Shown piece after piece: positions 8,954-17,988 of a stretch of DNA of 64,000 nucleotides (the stretch's first letter is position 1; each line of letters opens with the position of its first letter). The translations under genes and the position numbers were made by a program. The notes beneath the pieces are model-generated. The model was given only the letters and a program-made list of their open reading frames with translations. It made no database searches and was not told the DNA's origin. This DNA is from Oculatella sp. LEGE 06141 (GTDB lineage Bacteria; Cyanobacteriota; Cyanobacteriia; Elainellales; Elainellaceae). The DNA lies in assembly GCF_015207605.1 (NCBI RefSeq), contig NZ_JADEWO010000002.1:1-64000 (forward strand), written 5' to 3'.

Positions 8954-9613
8954 ATGGACACTTCAGATTGGTTGGAAGTTGGCAAAATTGTTAGCCCACA
9001 AGGGTTAAAGGGGGAAGTGCGGGTTTATCCTGATTCCGACTTTCCAGAGCGGTTCCAAACCCCAGGACAGCGGTGGCTGCTGTATCCCGGTGCCTCTGAG
9101 CCAACGCCAGTGGAATTGGTATCAGGACGCTATCTCAGCGGCAAGGGCTTATATGTGCTTTGTTTTGCTGGAGTGACCGATCGCGCCGAGGCCGAGGCTC
9201 TGCGCGACTGTAAGCTGCTTGTACCGCGCAGCGATCGCCCACCATTAGAAGATGGCGAATTTCATGTTATGGATTTAGTTGGGCTGGCTGTCTTTGATCA
9301 GGTGACTCAAACCCTGGTCGGCACTGTAACTGATGTGCTGCCAGCCGGAAACGATTTGCTAGAGGTTGAGCTGCATTCCTCATCGAGTACAGCGGTAGAG
9401 AAACCACCTGAAGAGAACCCAGCCGAAGCGGTGCCAGCGGCAGTACCCACCCGCAAGTCGCGGCGGCGGTCTAAGCCCAAATCGGTTGCCCCTTCATCGA
9501 ATGCAGCGATCGTGCTAATTCCTTTTGTGAATGAAATTGTCCCTGTGGTTGACCTGGAACAGAGACGAATCGAAATCACGCCACCTCCGGGTTTAATTGA
9601 AGGGTTCGCTTGA
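8954..9613 (+). CDS. rimM: Ribosome maturation factor RimM
   Basis: A 219-residue RimM, the 30S-subunit maturation factor that binds ribosomal protein S19 and helps process 16S rRNA. The N-terminal barrel starts [20 protein letters not shown], a clear family signature, and the PRC-barrel part contains the YHVMDLVGL-like stretch [12 protein letters not shown] and [10 protein letters not shown], ending in [22 protein letters not shown]. Between the last strands, at about residues 140-182, sits a low-complexity insert rich in Ser, Pro, Glu and then basic residues ([11 protein letters not shown]); standard RimM proteins lack it. ATG 8954 is chosen over TTG 8936, which would start inside the upstream stop. 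Last gene of the aminotransferase-sulfotransferase-rimM unit. Confidence 0.95.
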   Translation: MDTSDWLEVGKIVSPQGLKGEVRVYPDSDFPERFQTPGQRWLLYPGASEPTPVELVSGRYLSGKGLYVLCFAGVTDRAEAEALRDCKLLVPRSDRPPLEDGEFHVMDLVGLAVFDQVTQTLVGTVTDVLPAGNDLLEVELHSSSSTAVEKPPEENPAEAVPAAVPTRKSRRRSKPKSVAPSSNAAIVLIPFVNEIVPVVDLEQRRIEITPPPGLIEGFA

Positions 9614-9679
9614 TCCAGATCCCTATCGTTTCCGAAATCATCATGCTCGGTAGCGCCGAGAGGAACGGCATCGGCAACA

Positions 9680-9709
9680 AAAAAGGTGGATGAATTCATC
9701 CACCTTTTT
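9680..9709. terminator. Two-way Rho-independent terminator
   Basis: A perfect 30-base palindrome: AAAAAGGTGGATGAA directly followed by its reverse complement, centred on GAATTC. The A-run and T-run make it a terminator in both directions, serving rimM on the plus strand and the deoxyhypusine-synthase-like gene on the minus strand. Confidence 0.92.
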
Positions 9710-9762
9710 CAGAACTACGTCACATCAATGCAGATTGGTGCGATCGCTCCTTTGTTCCATCA

Positions 9763-10962
9763 TTAATGGGGTTTGCGGATCGGTGTGCCGCAGGGGTAGG
9801 TTGCGATCGGTTCCCGCACTGGAGCCGTTGCCGATGCTGCCAAAACAGGTTTAATTTGCGGCTGTTGCGCTTTCGCGGCGTGGTAATCCAACCGCAGCTT
9901 TTCTAGCATTTCGTCGCGCCGATCGTACAACCGCTTCAACGGACGAGAGGGACATTGATTCACCACGTACGCCGTCAAAATAGGCAGGGCGATCGTGCTG
10001 TCGGTATAGCAAACTACTGTGTTGGGCAGTTCATCGGGGTCAACTTTGCCCCAGCTCACCGCTTCATTAGGAGTCGCGCCAGATAGCCCACCCGTATCCG
10101 GGCGAGCATCCGTAACTTGAATGAAGTAATCGTGTCCTCGCTCTTCTAGCCCCAGAACCTCATGCAGTTGGGGTTGGGTTTGCAGCAAGAAGTTCTTCGG
10201 GCTACCGCCACCAATAATCAGCGCGGCGCTCTTGCCTTCTACACCAGGAATGCCTGATTCGCGGGCAGCATAAACGATCGCCGCCGTTTCATTGACATCC
10301 AATGATGGATCGATCACAAGCTGCGATCCTTCTAGAGCCAAAGCGGCTACGTTCATCCCGATTGAACTGTCTCCAGGAGAAGAGGTGTAGATAGGAACGC
10401 CGCATTCGTATGCGGTTGCTAGCAGGCAGGAGTTTTTGACCCCAATCTGCTGTTCTACCTCATGGACGTATTTACCGAGCAGATGATGAAACTCTGCTGT
10501 ACCCATACGCTTTTGGAACGGCTCTGCCTTCAGCAATTCCCGAATGAAAGCATCGGTTTCCAGCAGCACATCATAGCCAAACACAATGTCATAAATGCGA
10601 ATCCGACCTTCTTGCCGCAGTTTGACATCATCGACAAACGGGTTGCTGGCATACAAATCCAGTCCCAACCCGTAGTGAATATCGTGATACAGATTGGCAC
10701 CAGTGCTGATGATGTAATCGACAAAGCCGTTTCGCATCAATGGTGCTAATACAGAAATGCCAAATCCGGCAGGGGTCATTGCTCCGGAGAGGCTAAGGCC
10801 AACCGTAACGCCCTCTTGTAAGACATCACGGCTGAGCAGATGGCAAATTTCCCGCAAGCGAGCCGAATTGTAGGCCGTAAAGTATCCGTCAATCAGGTCA
10901 ACAACGCTGATCTCCGCAGGCATGGGAGCAGGGGCAATTTTCTTGCTGAGCAGTTTAGACAT
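9763..10962 (-). CDS. Deoxyhypusine synthase-like protein
   Basis: A 399-residue member of the deoxyhypusine synthase fold family. Eukaryotic and archaeal members use NAD and spermidine to modify eIF5A; bacteria lack eIF5A, and bacterial homologs are thought to act on small polyamines (for example homospermidine formation). Seen here: [16 protein letters not shown], an NAD-site region; SSIGMN, GGGSPKN, and crucially NEAVSWGK near residue 335, which matches the active-site SWGK Lys that forms the covalent enzyme intermediate. The last 45 residues are a variable Pro/Ala-rich tail. ATG 10962 (MSKLLSKK) is chosen; the longer TTG/GTG-type extension adds a hydrophobic leader without a ribosome site. 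Catalytic competence is likely; substrate is unknown. Confidence 0.88.
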   Translation of the reverse strand: MSKLLSKKIAPAPMPAEISVVDLIDGYFTAYNSARLREICHLLSRDVLQEGVTVGLSLSGAMTPAGFGISVLAPLMRNGFVDYIISTGANLYHDIHYGLGLDLYASNPFVDDVKLRQEGRIRIYDIVFGYDVLLETDAFIRELLKAEPFQKRMGTAEFHHLLGKYVHEVEQQIGVKNSCLLATAYECGVPIYTSSPGDSSIGMNVAALALEGSQLVIDPSLDVNETAAIVYAARESGIPGVEGKSAALIIGGGSPKNFLLQTQPQLHEVLGLEERGHDYFIQVTDARPDTGGLSGATPNEAVSWGKVDPDELPNTVVCYTDSTIALPILTAYVVNQCPSRPLKRLYDRRDEMLEKLRLDYHAAKAQQPQIKPVLAASATAPVREPIATYPCGTPIRKPH

Positions 10963-11669
10963 AGCTGTAATCCCACGTGAAATGATTATGTAAACCAACA
11001 AAATCGCGCCCAGGAAAGCAGGTCATCTGGGAGAGCAAGACAACTCAGATGGGGTGCTTCATTGCAGTGCAAAAAAGTCCTCGCGGATGAGCCGATGAAA
11101 CGGTGGAAAACCCACCCCTTTCAGCCCTTTGCAGCTCAGCAAAGCACCGCAGCCAGTTATAGACACGTCAAGTGAACCTCAATATGTCGCTCTAGCTGCT
11201 TTTAACTATCTGGTTATCTAAAATGTTCAGAGACTCAGACCGACCCAGTTTGCACGGTTGCCGAGAGGCGCTAATGGCAATTGGCAAAAACCAGAACCCG
11301 CAAACCTACAGTTACAGGTCGATCATTTCATACTGGGCGCTTCACAACGATCTGTCCAAGACAGAGCAGGGTCACACTGTCGTCTACGCTTCAATTTCAT
11401 TTCCAGATACCAAAGGAATTCCCACGGGTACCTGAGTGAAGAAAGGAGTCTCAACGTGTCGCAACCTTTTGCAACGTTAACCCCTTCAATTTAGCATTTA
11501 TGGTGAGTATCAGTTCAGCAAAATCACCCAAGTTTCAGAGTGTCACATTTGGGGAAGTTAGGGAAAATGCCTGGGTGGAAAACGTAGAAGCCAGTCCTGC
11601 TCTACTGTTTCCCTGGTTTAATGCCATCCTTCATCTTTGCTTTATTCACTCGGTGAATCGACGAGGGTT
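10963..11669. other. Long spacer, no convincing gene
   Basis: About 700 bases between two minus-strand genes. Short plus-strand frames at 11223-11494 and 11500-11685 overlap one another or lack coding character, so I call none. It must include the promoter of the deoxyhypusine synthase-like gene. No hairpin or repeat stands out. Confidence 0.4.
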
Positions 11670-12338
11670 CTACACAAAGTGGTAGGGGGGCAATGCGTCA
11701 CCCAGTGTGACCTCCCAGTGGGGACATTGGCTTTGCCACCCCTGTAGCTGAGCGTGTAGGAGAGCGTCATCCTGCCGATTGCCCAACAGGTAAATTCGTT
11801 CTACTCCGTCCTGTGCTGCACTGCGAATAGAGTTAGGAAACAGCTTGGCGATCGCTGCCAGTAAGTCTTCTAACTCTTGCTGCTGCTGTTGCTGCTGCTC
11901 GACCTGGTGCTGATAGTGCTGTTTCTTGGCCAAAAAATAGGCTTTTCCGGTAACTTCGCTGGGAATCTGTGGCTCTGAGGCGATCGCTCTCGGAGTCAGT
12001 TTCAGAGTATATTCGGCTTTGTCTCGCAGATGGGTTAGCTTTTCGAGGTACTCGGTACTGCGGGACTTCAGGTGGTTGACCAGATCCTCTCGTTGAATGA
12101 AGTTGCCAAATTGCAGCGGCAAAACGGCGGTTTGCTCAAAGATCTCGCGAATGACGCGATCGTGGTCAAGCGCGGCTTGCAGCAGTTGGCGATCGCTAGA
12201 ATGCACATTTTCCAGCGCTAAATCTGGCTCAACCAGCGCTGCAAGCCGCGCCGTTTCCACCAATTCAAGCGAACCGACAATGCCACAGGGCAGGTCTATC
12301 GGGTTCTTTGGAGTTTCTAAAAAGGCGTAGGTATACAT
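11670..12338 (-). CDS. GvpF/GvpL family protein (orphan)
   Basis: A 222-residue GvpL/GvpF protein, normally a minor gas-vesicle component involved in vesicle assembly. The N-terminus MYTYAFLE and the segments DLALENVHSSDRQLLQAALDHD and EIFEQTAVLPLQFGNFI are typical, followed by a central helical region containing a run of Gln (QQQQQQ) and a C-terminal ferredoxin-like part (VERIYLLGNRQDD). Start at ATG 12338 because it gives the family N-terminus; the longer TTG frame adds eleven residues. No gvpA, gvpN or other gas vesicle gene is visible within the window, so this is an orphan copy; such orphans occur in cyanobacteria without vesicles and their job is unknown. Confidence 0.85.
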   Translation of the reverse strand: MYTYAFLETPKNPIDLPCGIVGSLELVETARLAALVEPDLALENVHSSDRQLLQAALDHDRVIREIFEQTAVLPLQFGNFIQREDLVNHLKSRSTEYLEKLTHLRDKAEYTLKLTPRAIASEPQIPSEVTGKAYFLAKKQHYQHQVEQQQQQQQELEDLLAAIAKLFPNSIRSAAQDGVERIYLLGNRQDDALLHAQLQGWQSQCPHWEVTLGDALPPYHFV

Positions 12339-12445
12339 ACATCTAGCTGCCGCCCAAACGAAACCGTCCAACTCATCATTCTTTCAGTAAAGCAGGATTT
12401 CGAGGAGCTGGACGGAGATGCTGCAATATGTAAACGAATTAGAAG

Positions 12446-12464
12446 CCTATCCGACACGGATAGG
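12446..12464 (-). terminator. Hairpin after lrtA/hpf
   Basis: CCTATCCG (12446-12453) pairs perfectly with CGGATAGG (12457-12464) around ACA. It lies just beyond the stop of the hpf gene and is followed on the minus strand by CTTCTAATT, so it could end or attenuate hpf transcription before the GvpF/L gene. Confidence 0.55.
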
Positions 12465-12472
12465 GTGCCATT

Positions 12473-13117
12473 CTATGCTTTAGAGGGTGACAGACGATCT
12501 GCTGTCGTAGCATGAACGGTACCGTTCTTGCTGTTGGCGTTTCCGTTGGCGTTCCGAGGTTGAATCACACCATAACCGCCATGATTCCGCTCATAGATGA
12601 CGTTAATTTCACCCGTCTCGACGTTGCAGAACATGTAGAAGTCGTGGTCAACCAGTTCTAGTTGCTCTAACGCTTCTTGAATGCTCATGGGGGGCATGGC
12701 AAAGTATTTGGTTCGCACCACTTCAGGTGGCAATTCCGGAGTTCGGCCATTGGTTAGATCCGACGCAATTGGCGCTTCATCCAGTACCTCTGCGGTTTTC
12801 ACGGTGGACTGCAATTTGTTTTGCCGCTTCTCCTTGTATTTGCGTAGCTGACGACTGATTTTGTTAGCTACCAGGTCAATACTGGCATAGAGGTTTTCGC
12901 TGCTTTCCTCTGCTCGAACGACGGAACCGTTAGTGTAGATGGTGACTTCAGCGGTTTGTTTGGGGTTTATCCGGGGGTTGCGGGCTACCGACAGATGAAC
13001 ATCAACCTCGGTTGTGAGTGCCTGAAAGTGGTTAACGGCTTTCTCAATCTTCTGATGCACATACTCACGAATAGCGTCGGTGATTTCAATGTTTTTGCCC
13101 TGGATAACAAGCTTCAT
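12473..13117 (-). CDS. hpf: Ribosome hibernation factor, long HPF (LrtA type)
   Basis: A 214-residue long-form hibernation promoting factor, the cyanobacterial LrtA (light-repressed transcript) protein. It binds the 30S decoding region and pairs ribosomes into inactive 100S dimers in the dark or under starvation. The N-terminal RaiA domain (residues 1-105) starts [20 protein letters not shown] and shows LSVARNPR and the basic [11 protein letters not shown]; after a linker the dimerising C-terminal domain follows at about 140-195 ([40 protein letters not shown]). ATG 13117 has a very strong GGGGAGGA ribosome site. Light or dark control through a leader RNA is known for this family; the 150-base upstream spacer could hold it. 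Confidence 0.95.
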   Translation of the reverse strand: MKLVIQGKNIEITDAIREYVHQKIEKAVNHFQALTTEVDVHLSVARNPRINPKQTAEVTIYTNGSVVRAEESSENLYASIDLVANKISRQLRKYKEKRQNKLQSTVKTAEVLDEAPIASDLTNGRTPELPPEVVRTKYFAMPPMSIQEALEQLELVDHDFYMFCNVETGEINVIYERNHGGYGVIQPRNANGNANSKNGTVHATTADRLSPSKA

Positions 13118-13295
13118 AAAGCTTCCTCCCCTATATATTTGGCTGTTATCTTCACCCTAGCACCTTGTATTCTGGACAACAGAAGCGTTTAAAATGATTT
13201 GCATCCCTTGATAATTTTTGATTTGAACAATCAGGGTACAAGTACAATTTGCGTTGAAACACGCTTGTTCTAGAACATGAGATTGACATAGCTCC

Positions 13296-13988
13296 GTGGA
13301 TTTACCCGCATCACCCAGATCCTCGCGTCGGCGTTGCCATCTGCTGCATCTGGGTCTGGTTCCCTACCCGATCGCCTGGGAGTGGCAGCGATCGCTTGTG
13401 GCAAACCGTCGGCAAACTCCTGATTTAGACGATGTATTAATGCTGTTAGAGCATCCTCCCGTCTACACCCTGGGGCAAGGGGCACGGTTGGATTTTGTGA
13501 AGTTTAATCCGGCTTGCGCCCCGGCTGCGCTATGCCGCACCGAACGGGGCGGCGAAGTGACCTATCACTGTCCAGGCCAACTGGTGGGCTACCCAATCTT
13601 GAACTTACGGCATTACCAGACGGATTTGCATTGGTATTTACGACAGCTTGAGGAGGTTTTAATTCGCGTGTTGGCTGTCTATGGGCTGACGGGAGCGCGA
13701 GTGCCGGGGCTGACCGGGGTGTGGCTGGAAGGCCGCAAAGTGGCAGCAATTGGCATTAAAGTGAGCCGTTGGATTACAATGCACGGCTTTGCGCTCAACA
13801 TCTGCCCCGATTTAACAGGGTTTCAGCAGATTGTGCCCTGCGGCATTGCAGATAAACCCGTAGGGAGCCTGGTTGAGTTTGTGCCCGATATTGCGATCGC
13901 TCAAGTCCGGCACCAGGTTGCTGCGTGTTTTGCAGAGCTGTTTGATGTGCAGCTAATTGCAAGCCACAGCTTGGCCGAATTAAAATAG
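13296..13988 (+). CDS. lipB: Octanoyltransferase LipB
   Basis: A 230-residue octanoyl-[ACP]:protein N-octanoyltransferase, the first step of lipoic acid attachment to the E2 and H proteins of 2-oxoacid dehydrogenases and glycine cleavage. Seen: [14 protein letters not shown], the signature [18 protein letters not shown] at about residues 84-101, the catalytic Lys at residue 155 in AIGIKVSRW, and the acyl-carrying Cys at residue 182 in IVPCGI. The frame opens with GTG 13296; no better start lies upstream because an in-frame stop intervenes and the nearby ATG is out of frame. About 180 bases from the divergent hpf start, so the two share a promoter region. Confidence 0.95.
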   Translation: MDLPASPRSSRRRCHLLHLGLVPYPIAWEWQRSLVANRRQTPDLDDVLMLLEHPPVYTLGQGARLDFVKFNPACAPAALCRTERGGEVTYHCPGQLVGYPILNLRHYQTDLHWYLRQLEEVLIRVLAVYGLTGARVPGLTGVWLEGRKVAAIGIKVSRWITMHGFALNICPDLTGFQQIVPCGIADKPVGSLVEFVPDIAIAQVRHQVAACFAELFDVQLIASHSLAELK

Positions 13989-14337
13989 AACTCTTACTGA
14001 GCTATAGGATCGTTAACCGATTAAGGTGTAATGATGCAGATGGGGACACGGTCAGTCTGGGTTCCCCAGCTATCGCAGTTCTGCGAGTTATTTAATTCAC
14101 TGTTCTTGGGGTTCAAGCCTTCCATGCTCTGGAAGCAGGGCTACGTATTTCTTTATACGGATTGTTACTCTAACCGTTTGTATATTTACAGATACGCAGG
14201 AATTTGCGACGCTAGTAGATAGGATCACCTGTGGGTGGAACTACCGCTTAGAACTCTGGCAATCGTATCTGGCATCATACTATGGTTCTCAGGTCTATGC
14301 TTCTCAGGTGACCATCCGCTCATCTCATTAGGGGTTA
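13989..14337. other. Intergenic, no gene seen
   Basis: A 63-codon frame at 14031-14222 has a Tyr/Cys/Phe-rich composition and no ribosome site, so I do not call it. No hairpin or obvious promoter pair. Confidence 0.4.
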
Positions 14338-14739
14338 ATGCTGCCCATGTTTTCAACCATGCCTGACTACAGCGGTGATGCATCCCTGGCCGAACTGCTG
14401 CAATACAGCTCTACGGTTCTGTTGCGGAAGCGTTCTACTCCCTTGCTCAGGCCCCATCAAGATGCCGATCAGCTTAGTTCAGCTAACTGGTGTAATGATT
14501 CAGTGTCAGAGCTTGTTAGCCTCGACTTGCTGTCTGAGCAACCTCTGGCGGATGGATATATTAGCTATGCTGCGCCGCTGATGCCATTGCGCGAACGAGA
14601 CATGAAAGCGATGGCCGAGTTGTTTGACCATGATGAAATTGAAGCGATCGAAGCAAATATCACGGCCAGCCTTTGCAACATGCTGCCAGAACCATGCTGG
14701 GACGACGACCCGTTTGGGTTCCTGAAAGATTATCTCTAG
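14338..14739 (+). CDS. Hypothetical acidic protein
   Basis: A 133-residue acidic protein from ATG 14338. It has no signal peptide or membrane segment. The C-terminal third contains LRERDMKAMAELFDHDEIEAIEANI and a Trp-Asp-Asp-Asp end (CWDDDPFGFLKDYL). I recognise no family. Coding status is supported by its codon pattern, the third-position HIP1 usage and the strong terminator 17 bases after the stop. Confidence 0.65.
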   Translation: MLPMFSTMPDYSGDASLAELLQYSSTVLLRKRSTPLLRPHQDADQLSSANWCNDSVSELVSLDLLSEQPLADGYISYAAPLMPLRERDMKAMAELFDHDEIEAIEANITASLCNMLPEPCWDDDPFGFLKDYL

Positions 14740-14755
14740 TGCTTCACCCAATACC

Positions 14756-14794
14756 AAAAAGCAAGGGCACCCGTAACAGGTGCCCTTGCTTTTT
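14756..14794. terminator. Strong two-way terminator
   Basis: AAAAAGCAAGGGCACC (14756-14771) and GGTGCCCTTGCTTTTT (14779-14794) are exact reverse complements around CGTAACA. A- and T-runs flank the GC stem, so it can stop transcription from both the acidic-protein gene and the convergent gene at 14826-15137. Confidence 0.95.
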
Positions 14795-14825
14795 GAGCTG
14801 AGTAGGAACGCGAGCGGCAGTTCGC

Positions 14826-15137
14826 CTATTCCGGGTTAGCGTCTGGCCGATGATTGCGAATTTGCTCGGCTTCAGGGCAATCTTCAGACACCAATGGCTC
14901 GACATCGCCTCTGGATACCGTAGCTAGCTTCTGCATAACAGAGCCAATACTCTCCAGCCGAATCATTTCTTCCCACGAACACACTTCGTCGTCTTCATCC
15001 GTTTCATACCGAAGCGTCACCAGATCACCTTCAATATCCAGGATACGAGCACGTTCTATCCAACGCTGTTGATCCCGCAGGAAGATCCAAACCTCTCGAC
15101 CATCACAACAGAGCTGATAGATCTTGCGGTGTAACAT
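14826..15137 (-). CDS. Conserved cyanobacterial small protein (DUF6679-like)
   Basis: A 103-residue protein beginning MLHRKIYQLCCDGREVWIFLRDQQRWIERARI, then a strand-rich stretch LVTLRYETDEDDEVCSWEEM and a polar tail. It looks like a small beta barrel for about 70 residues. I believe it belongs to the cyanobacteria-specific DUF6679 family from the very similar N-terminus, but this is from memory. AGGAGAAG precedes ATG 15137 at a good distance. Function unknown. Confidence 0.8.
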   Translation of the reverse strand: MLHRKIYQLCCDGREVWIFLRDQQRWIERARILDIEGDLVTLRYETDEDDEVCSWEEMIRLESIGSVMQKLATVSRGDVEPLVSEDCPEAEQIRNHRPDANPE

Positions 15138-15812
15138 GTATCGCTTCTCCTGAGCTGTAAATTCTTCGAATGCAGTTAGGCTTTAGCGTCGCTTGCTTAA
15201 ATAGTTAAAGAGCCTGCCGCTCAACCTAACAGAATAAACGCCTTGATTTGGTTTGCTAAGACCAATAGAGCCATAGTGTAAGGCTAAACCTGGCTCAATA
15301 CTGTTCATCAGCCCTAGCTTGTGAAATGCTCTTTCCCAACTTTTTCAGGAAGATTGGATCGAATTAAACGACGATAAGGAGGCTTTGAGTATCTTCTAAA
15401 CGTGCCTACAGCCGTTAAAGTCATGGTTAGTAAGGTTTGAAGAATGCAGAAGGACACCCTTAGGGCGATCGCATACTAGATTAAGGCAATTAAAACCTGA
15501 GTTGAGCCAGTTGGGAAGGGGGACGCTGTCCCATATCGTGAAGAGTGAGTGAAGACTGATTGGTATTGAATTACCATTTGGCTGAGCATGGTGAAAGGAT
15601 TCCCGCTGATTCAGCAAGCTTAACTCTCTAACCCTATCGAAAGCACTGGTCTAGAGGACTAAACTGTATTCACCCATTCTAGCGACTGTTGACCGAAGTT
15701 TGGGGATCAATTATGAATTGGCGCGAAATCTTTTAGGCAGACGTTAGATTGAGAGGGCAAGGTAGAAACGCGTCGCTATTCGAGCGATTCAGTTAGGGGA
15801 GGGGGAGCCGAC
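15138..15812. other. Long divergent spacer, no gene seen
   Basis: About 675 bases between divergent genes. The frames here are short and Asn/His/Ser-rich shadows. I see no tRNA, convincing hairpin or repeat; promoters of both neighbours must lie here. Confidence 0.4.
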
Positions 15813-16559
15813 ATGTTGCTACAGTTAAGCACCTGGACTGAAGTGGAGCAGTATTTAGCGCAGTCTCAAGGAATTATTTTGCCGATTGGGTCAACCGAAC
15901 AGCACGGCCCTACTGGATTGATCGGCACAGATGCCATTTGCGCTGAGGCGATCGCCCGTGGGGTGGGGGAATCGACCCATGCCCTGGTTGCTCCCACAAT
16001 CAATGTGGGGATGGCACTTCACCACACCTCATTTCCCGGTACCATCAGCCTCCGTCCCAGTACGCTAATGCTGGTGATTCGAGATTATTTAACCTGCCTG
16101 GTGAAGGCGGGCTTTACCAAATTCTTTTTCATCAACGGCCATGGCGGCAACATGGCAACGCTGAAAGCAGCATTTTCCGAGAGCTATGCCATTTTAGCCG
16201 ACCTGAATCTGCCGAATGCCGATCGGGTGCAATGTCATTTGGCGAATTGGTTTATGTGCAGCTCGGTTTACCAGTTGGCAAAGGAGCTGTACGGCAACCA
16301 GGAAGGATCGCACGCTACCCCTAGCGAGGTCGCACTAACCCAGTACGTGTATCCCGATGCCATCAAGCAAGGGACGCTGGCTGCGGATGTGGCTTCAGGC
16401 CATCCCATTTATGGCGCGATCGATTTTCGGCGGCGCTATGCGGATGGACGGATGGGGTCAAATCCTGCCCTGGCGACCCGGGAGCATGGACAGCGGTTCT
16501 ATGAGTTGGCCGTCAAAGAGTTGAGCCATCGCTATCTAGAATTCCTCAGTGCCGACTAG
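15813..16559 (+). CDS. Creatininase-family amidohydrolase
   Basis: A 248-residue member of the creatininase (creatinine amidohydrolase) family, metal-dependent enzymes that open small cyclic amides or formamides. The metal site is intact: Glu29 and His31 in PIGSTEQHGP, Asp40 in IGTD, and the NGHGGN motif at about 108-113; a further Glu lies in NQEGSHATPSE. ATG 15813 follows GGGGAGGGGGAGCC. True creatininases are not expected in cyanobacteria; the family also includes riboflavin/F420-pathway and mycofactocin peptidases, so the substrate is open. The gene stands alone and ends 32 bases from the convergent antiporter gene. Confidence 0.9.
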   Translation: MLLQLSTWTEVEQYLAQSQGIILPIGSTEQHGPTGLIGTDAICAEAIARGVGESTHALVAPTINVGMALHHTSFPGTISLRPSTLMLVIRDYLTCLVKAGFTKFFFINGHGGNMATLKAAFSESYAILADLNLPNADRVQCHLANWFMCSSVYQLAKELYGNQEGSHATPSEVALTQYVYPDAIKQGTLAADVASGHPIYGAIDFRRRYADGRMGSNPALATREHGQRFYELAVKELSHRYLEFLSAD

Positions 16560-16590
16560 CCAGGTAAATGACACGATCGCTGGTAGACAT

Positions 16591-17694
16591 TTATCTGGAT
16601 TTAGCCTTGTGCTGTCTGGCTCGCAGGGCACGAATGGTAAAAATCACCAGTGTGATGACCGTCAGGGGAATGGCAAAAAGCAACAGCACAGAGCTAAAAA
16701 TCGGCAGACTGGCGTGATTGGTTGCGTCCAGAATTAGATAGGTGGTGTAAGCGAGATAGTAACCGATAAAGACGAACCCTTCCCAGCGGGAAATCAAATT
16801 GCCGGTAAAGAAAATCGGCAAACAGGCGATCGCCACGGCAACCATCACGGGCAAATCAAACCGCAGTGCCGCCGCTGAAACATTGACTCCATCGGGTGAA
16901 ATGGCGCTAGACAACCCCAAGACCGCTAAGAGATTAAAAATATTGCTGCCCACTACGTTGCCCACGGCAATATCTCGTTCTCCGCGAAGGCTGGCAATCG
17001 CGGATGTGGCTAATTCTGGTAACGAGGTGCCTGCCGCCACAATGGTAAGGCCAATGATCAGTTCACTCAGCCCAAATGCTTGCGCGATCGCAGTGGCACT
17101 GTTAACTAACCAACGCGAACCAACCACCAATGCCACTAACCCCACTGCAATAAAGCCAAGGTTAATCAGCCACTGTTGCAGTGAAGCGGTTTGCGGCTGT
17201 CCGTTCTCTCCAGAATACTCGTCTAGCGCTGCATCAACGGACTGACGCTGGCTTTGGTACAGCAAAAATCCGGTGTAAACAATACCGCCAATAAACAGCA
17301 CAACGCCATCTGAGCGGTTGATGGTGCCATCCAGGCCAAAGAACAGCGTGAGTATCGACACGCCAATCATGATGGGGACATCAAGCCGAATTAATTGCTG
17401 CGACACCACCAGAGGCGCAATGATGGACGACAATCCTAGAATCAACAAAACGTTGAAAATATTGCTGCCGACCACGTTTCCCAGAGCAATGTCTGCTCGC
17501 CCTGAAAAGCTGGCAATGATACTCACCGACATTTCGGGCGCACTAGTACCGTAGGCCACGACAGTGAGGCCAATGATCAGAGGCGAGATGCCAACCAGCG
17601 TGGCCAGTCGAGATGCCCCACGTACCAGCGCTTCTGCACCCAGAACCAACAATACTAGACCCGCCAGCAGAAACGCTAGCACAGCAATACTCAT
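16591..17694 (-). CDS. Calcium/sodium antiporter, CaCA family (YrbG type)
   Basis: A 367-residue membrane protein with about ten or eleven helices and the two inverted alpha repeats that define CaCA exchangers. Repeat 1 has VAYGTSAPEMSVSI followed by GNVVGSNIFNVL; repeat 2 has VAAGTSLPELATSAI followed by GNVVGSNIFNLL. The paired acidic residues in GTSAPE and GTSLPE bind the cation. A polar central loop (about residues 150-170) joins the halves. It should exchange calcium for sodium or protons across the plasma or thylakoid membrane. ATG 17694 gives MSIAVLAFLLAGLVLLVLG. Monocistronic, upstream spacer carries a palindromic element. Confidence 0.93.
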   Translation of the reverse strand: MSIAVLAFLLAGLVLLVLGAEALVRGASRLATLVGISPLIIGLTVVAYGTSAPEMSVSIIASFSGRADIALGNVVGSNIFNVLLILGLSSIIAPLVVSQQLIRLDVPIMIGVSILTLFFGLDGTINRSDGVVLFIGGIVYTGFLLYQSQRQSVDAALDEYSGENGQPQTASLQQWLINLGFIAVGLVALVVGSRWLVNSATAIAQAFGLSELIIGLTIVAAGTSLPELATSAIASLRGERDIAVGNVVGSNIFNLLAVLGLSSAISPDGVNVSAAALRFDLPVMVAVAIACLPIFFTGNLISRWEGFVFIGYYLAYTTYLILDATNHASLPIFSSVLLLFAIPLTVITLVIFTIRALRARQHKAKSR

Positions 17695-17718
17695 AGATCT
17701 GTACTCTTTGCGATCGAT

Positions 17719-17835
17719 CTGAGAGGGTGTCTGAAAAGTATCAAACGTTCCGCATGAACCCCCTAAATTCCCCAGCTTTGGAGAATTTAAGGGGCGGTTC
17801 GAGTGAAAATCAGCACTTTGAGAACATCCTCTGAG
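17719..17835. mobile_element. MITE-like palindromic element, about 117 bp
   Basis: The ends CTGAGAGGGTGTCTGAAAAG (17719-17738) and, read on the other strand, CTCAGAGGATGTTCTCAAAG (17835-17816) form an imperfect terminal inverted repeat. In the middle, 17756-17800 forms a better hairpin (GAACC...CCCTAAATT with AATTTAAGGGG...GGTTC). Both stems share one centre near 17777, so the whole element can fold as one long hairpin. No transposase frame is present. It lies between the minus-strand genes for citrate synthase and the antiporter. I interpret it as a miniature inverted-repeat element; it could also act as a terminator of gltA. Confidence 0.6.
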
Positions 17836-17988
17836 CTGTAACAGTTGAATACGTTATCCGTTCAACTGTTGCACCAAAGCTGCCTTCAGTCTAGTGCGCT
17901 CTTGGCCATTGCAGACGATGGGTCACAAATTTGAGCGCTCAGAGCGAGGGAGATAGAGTTTGCTCATCGTTCCTGCGGTTGCACGAGA

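Noticed and set aside
13504-13749. Antisense frames inside lipB, valS, ftsZ, dxs and other genes
   Set aside because: They are out-of-frame shadows of clearly identified genes on the opposite strand.
14031-14222. 63-codon frame downstream of lipB
   Set aside because: Unusual composition rich in Tyr, Cys, Phe and no ribosome site; likely chance.
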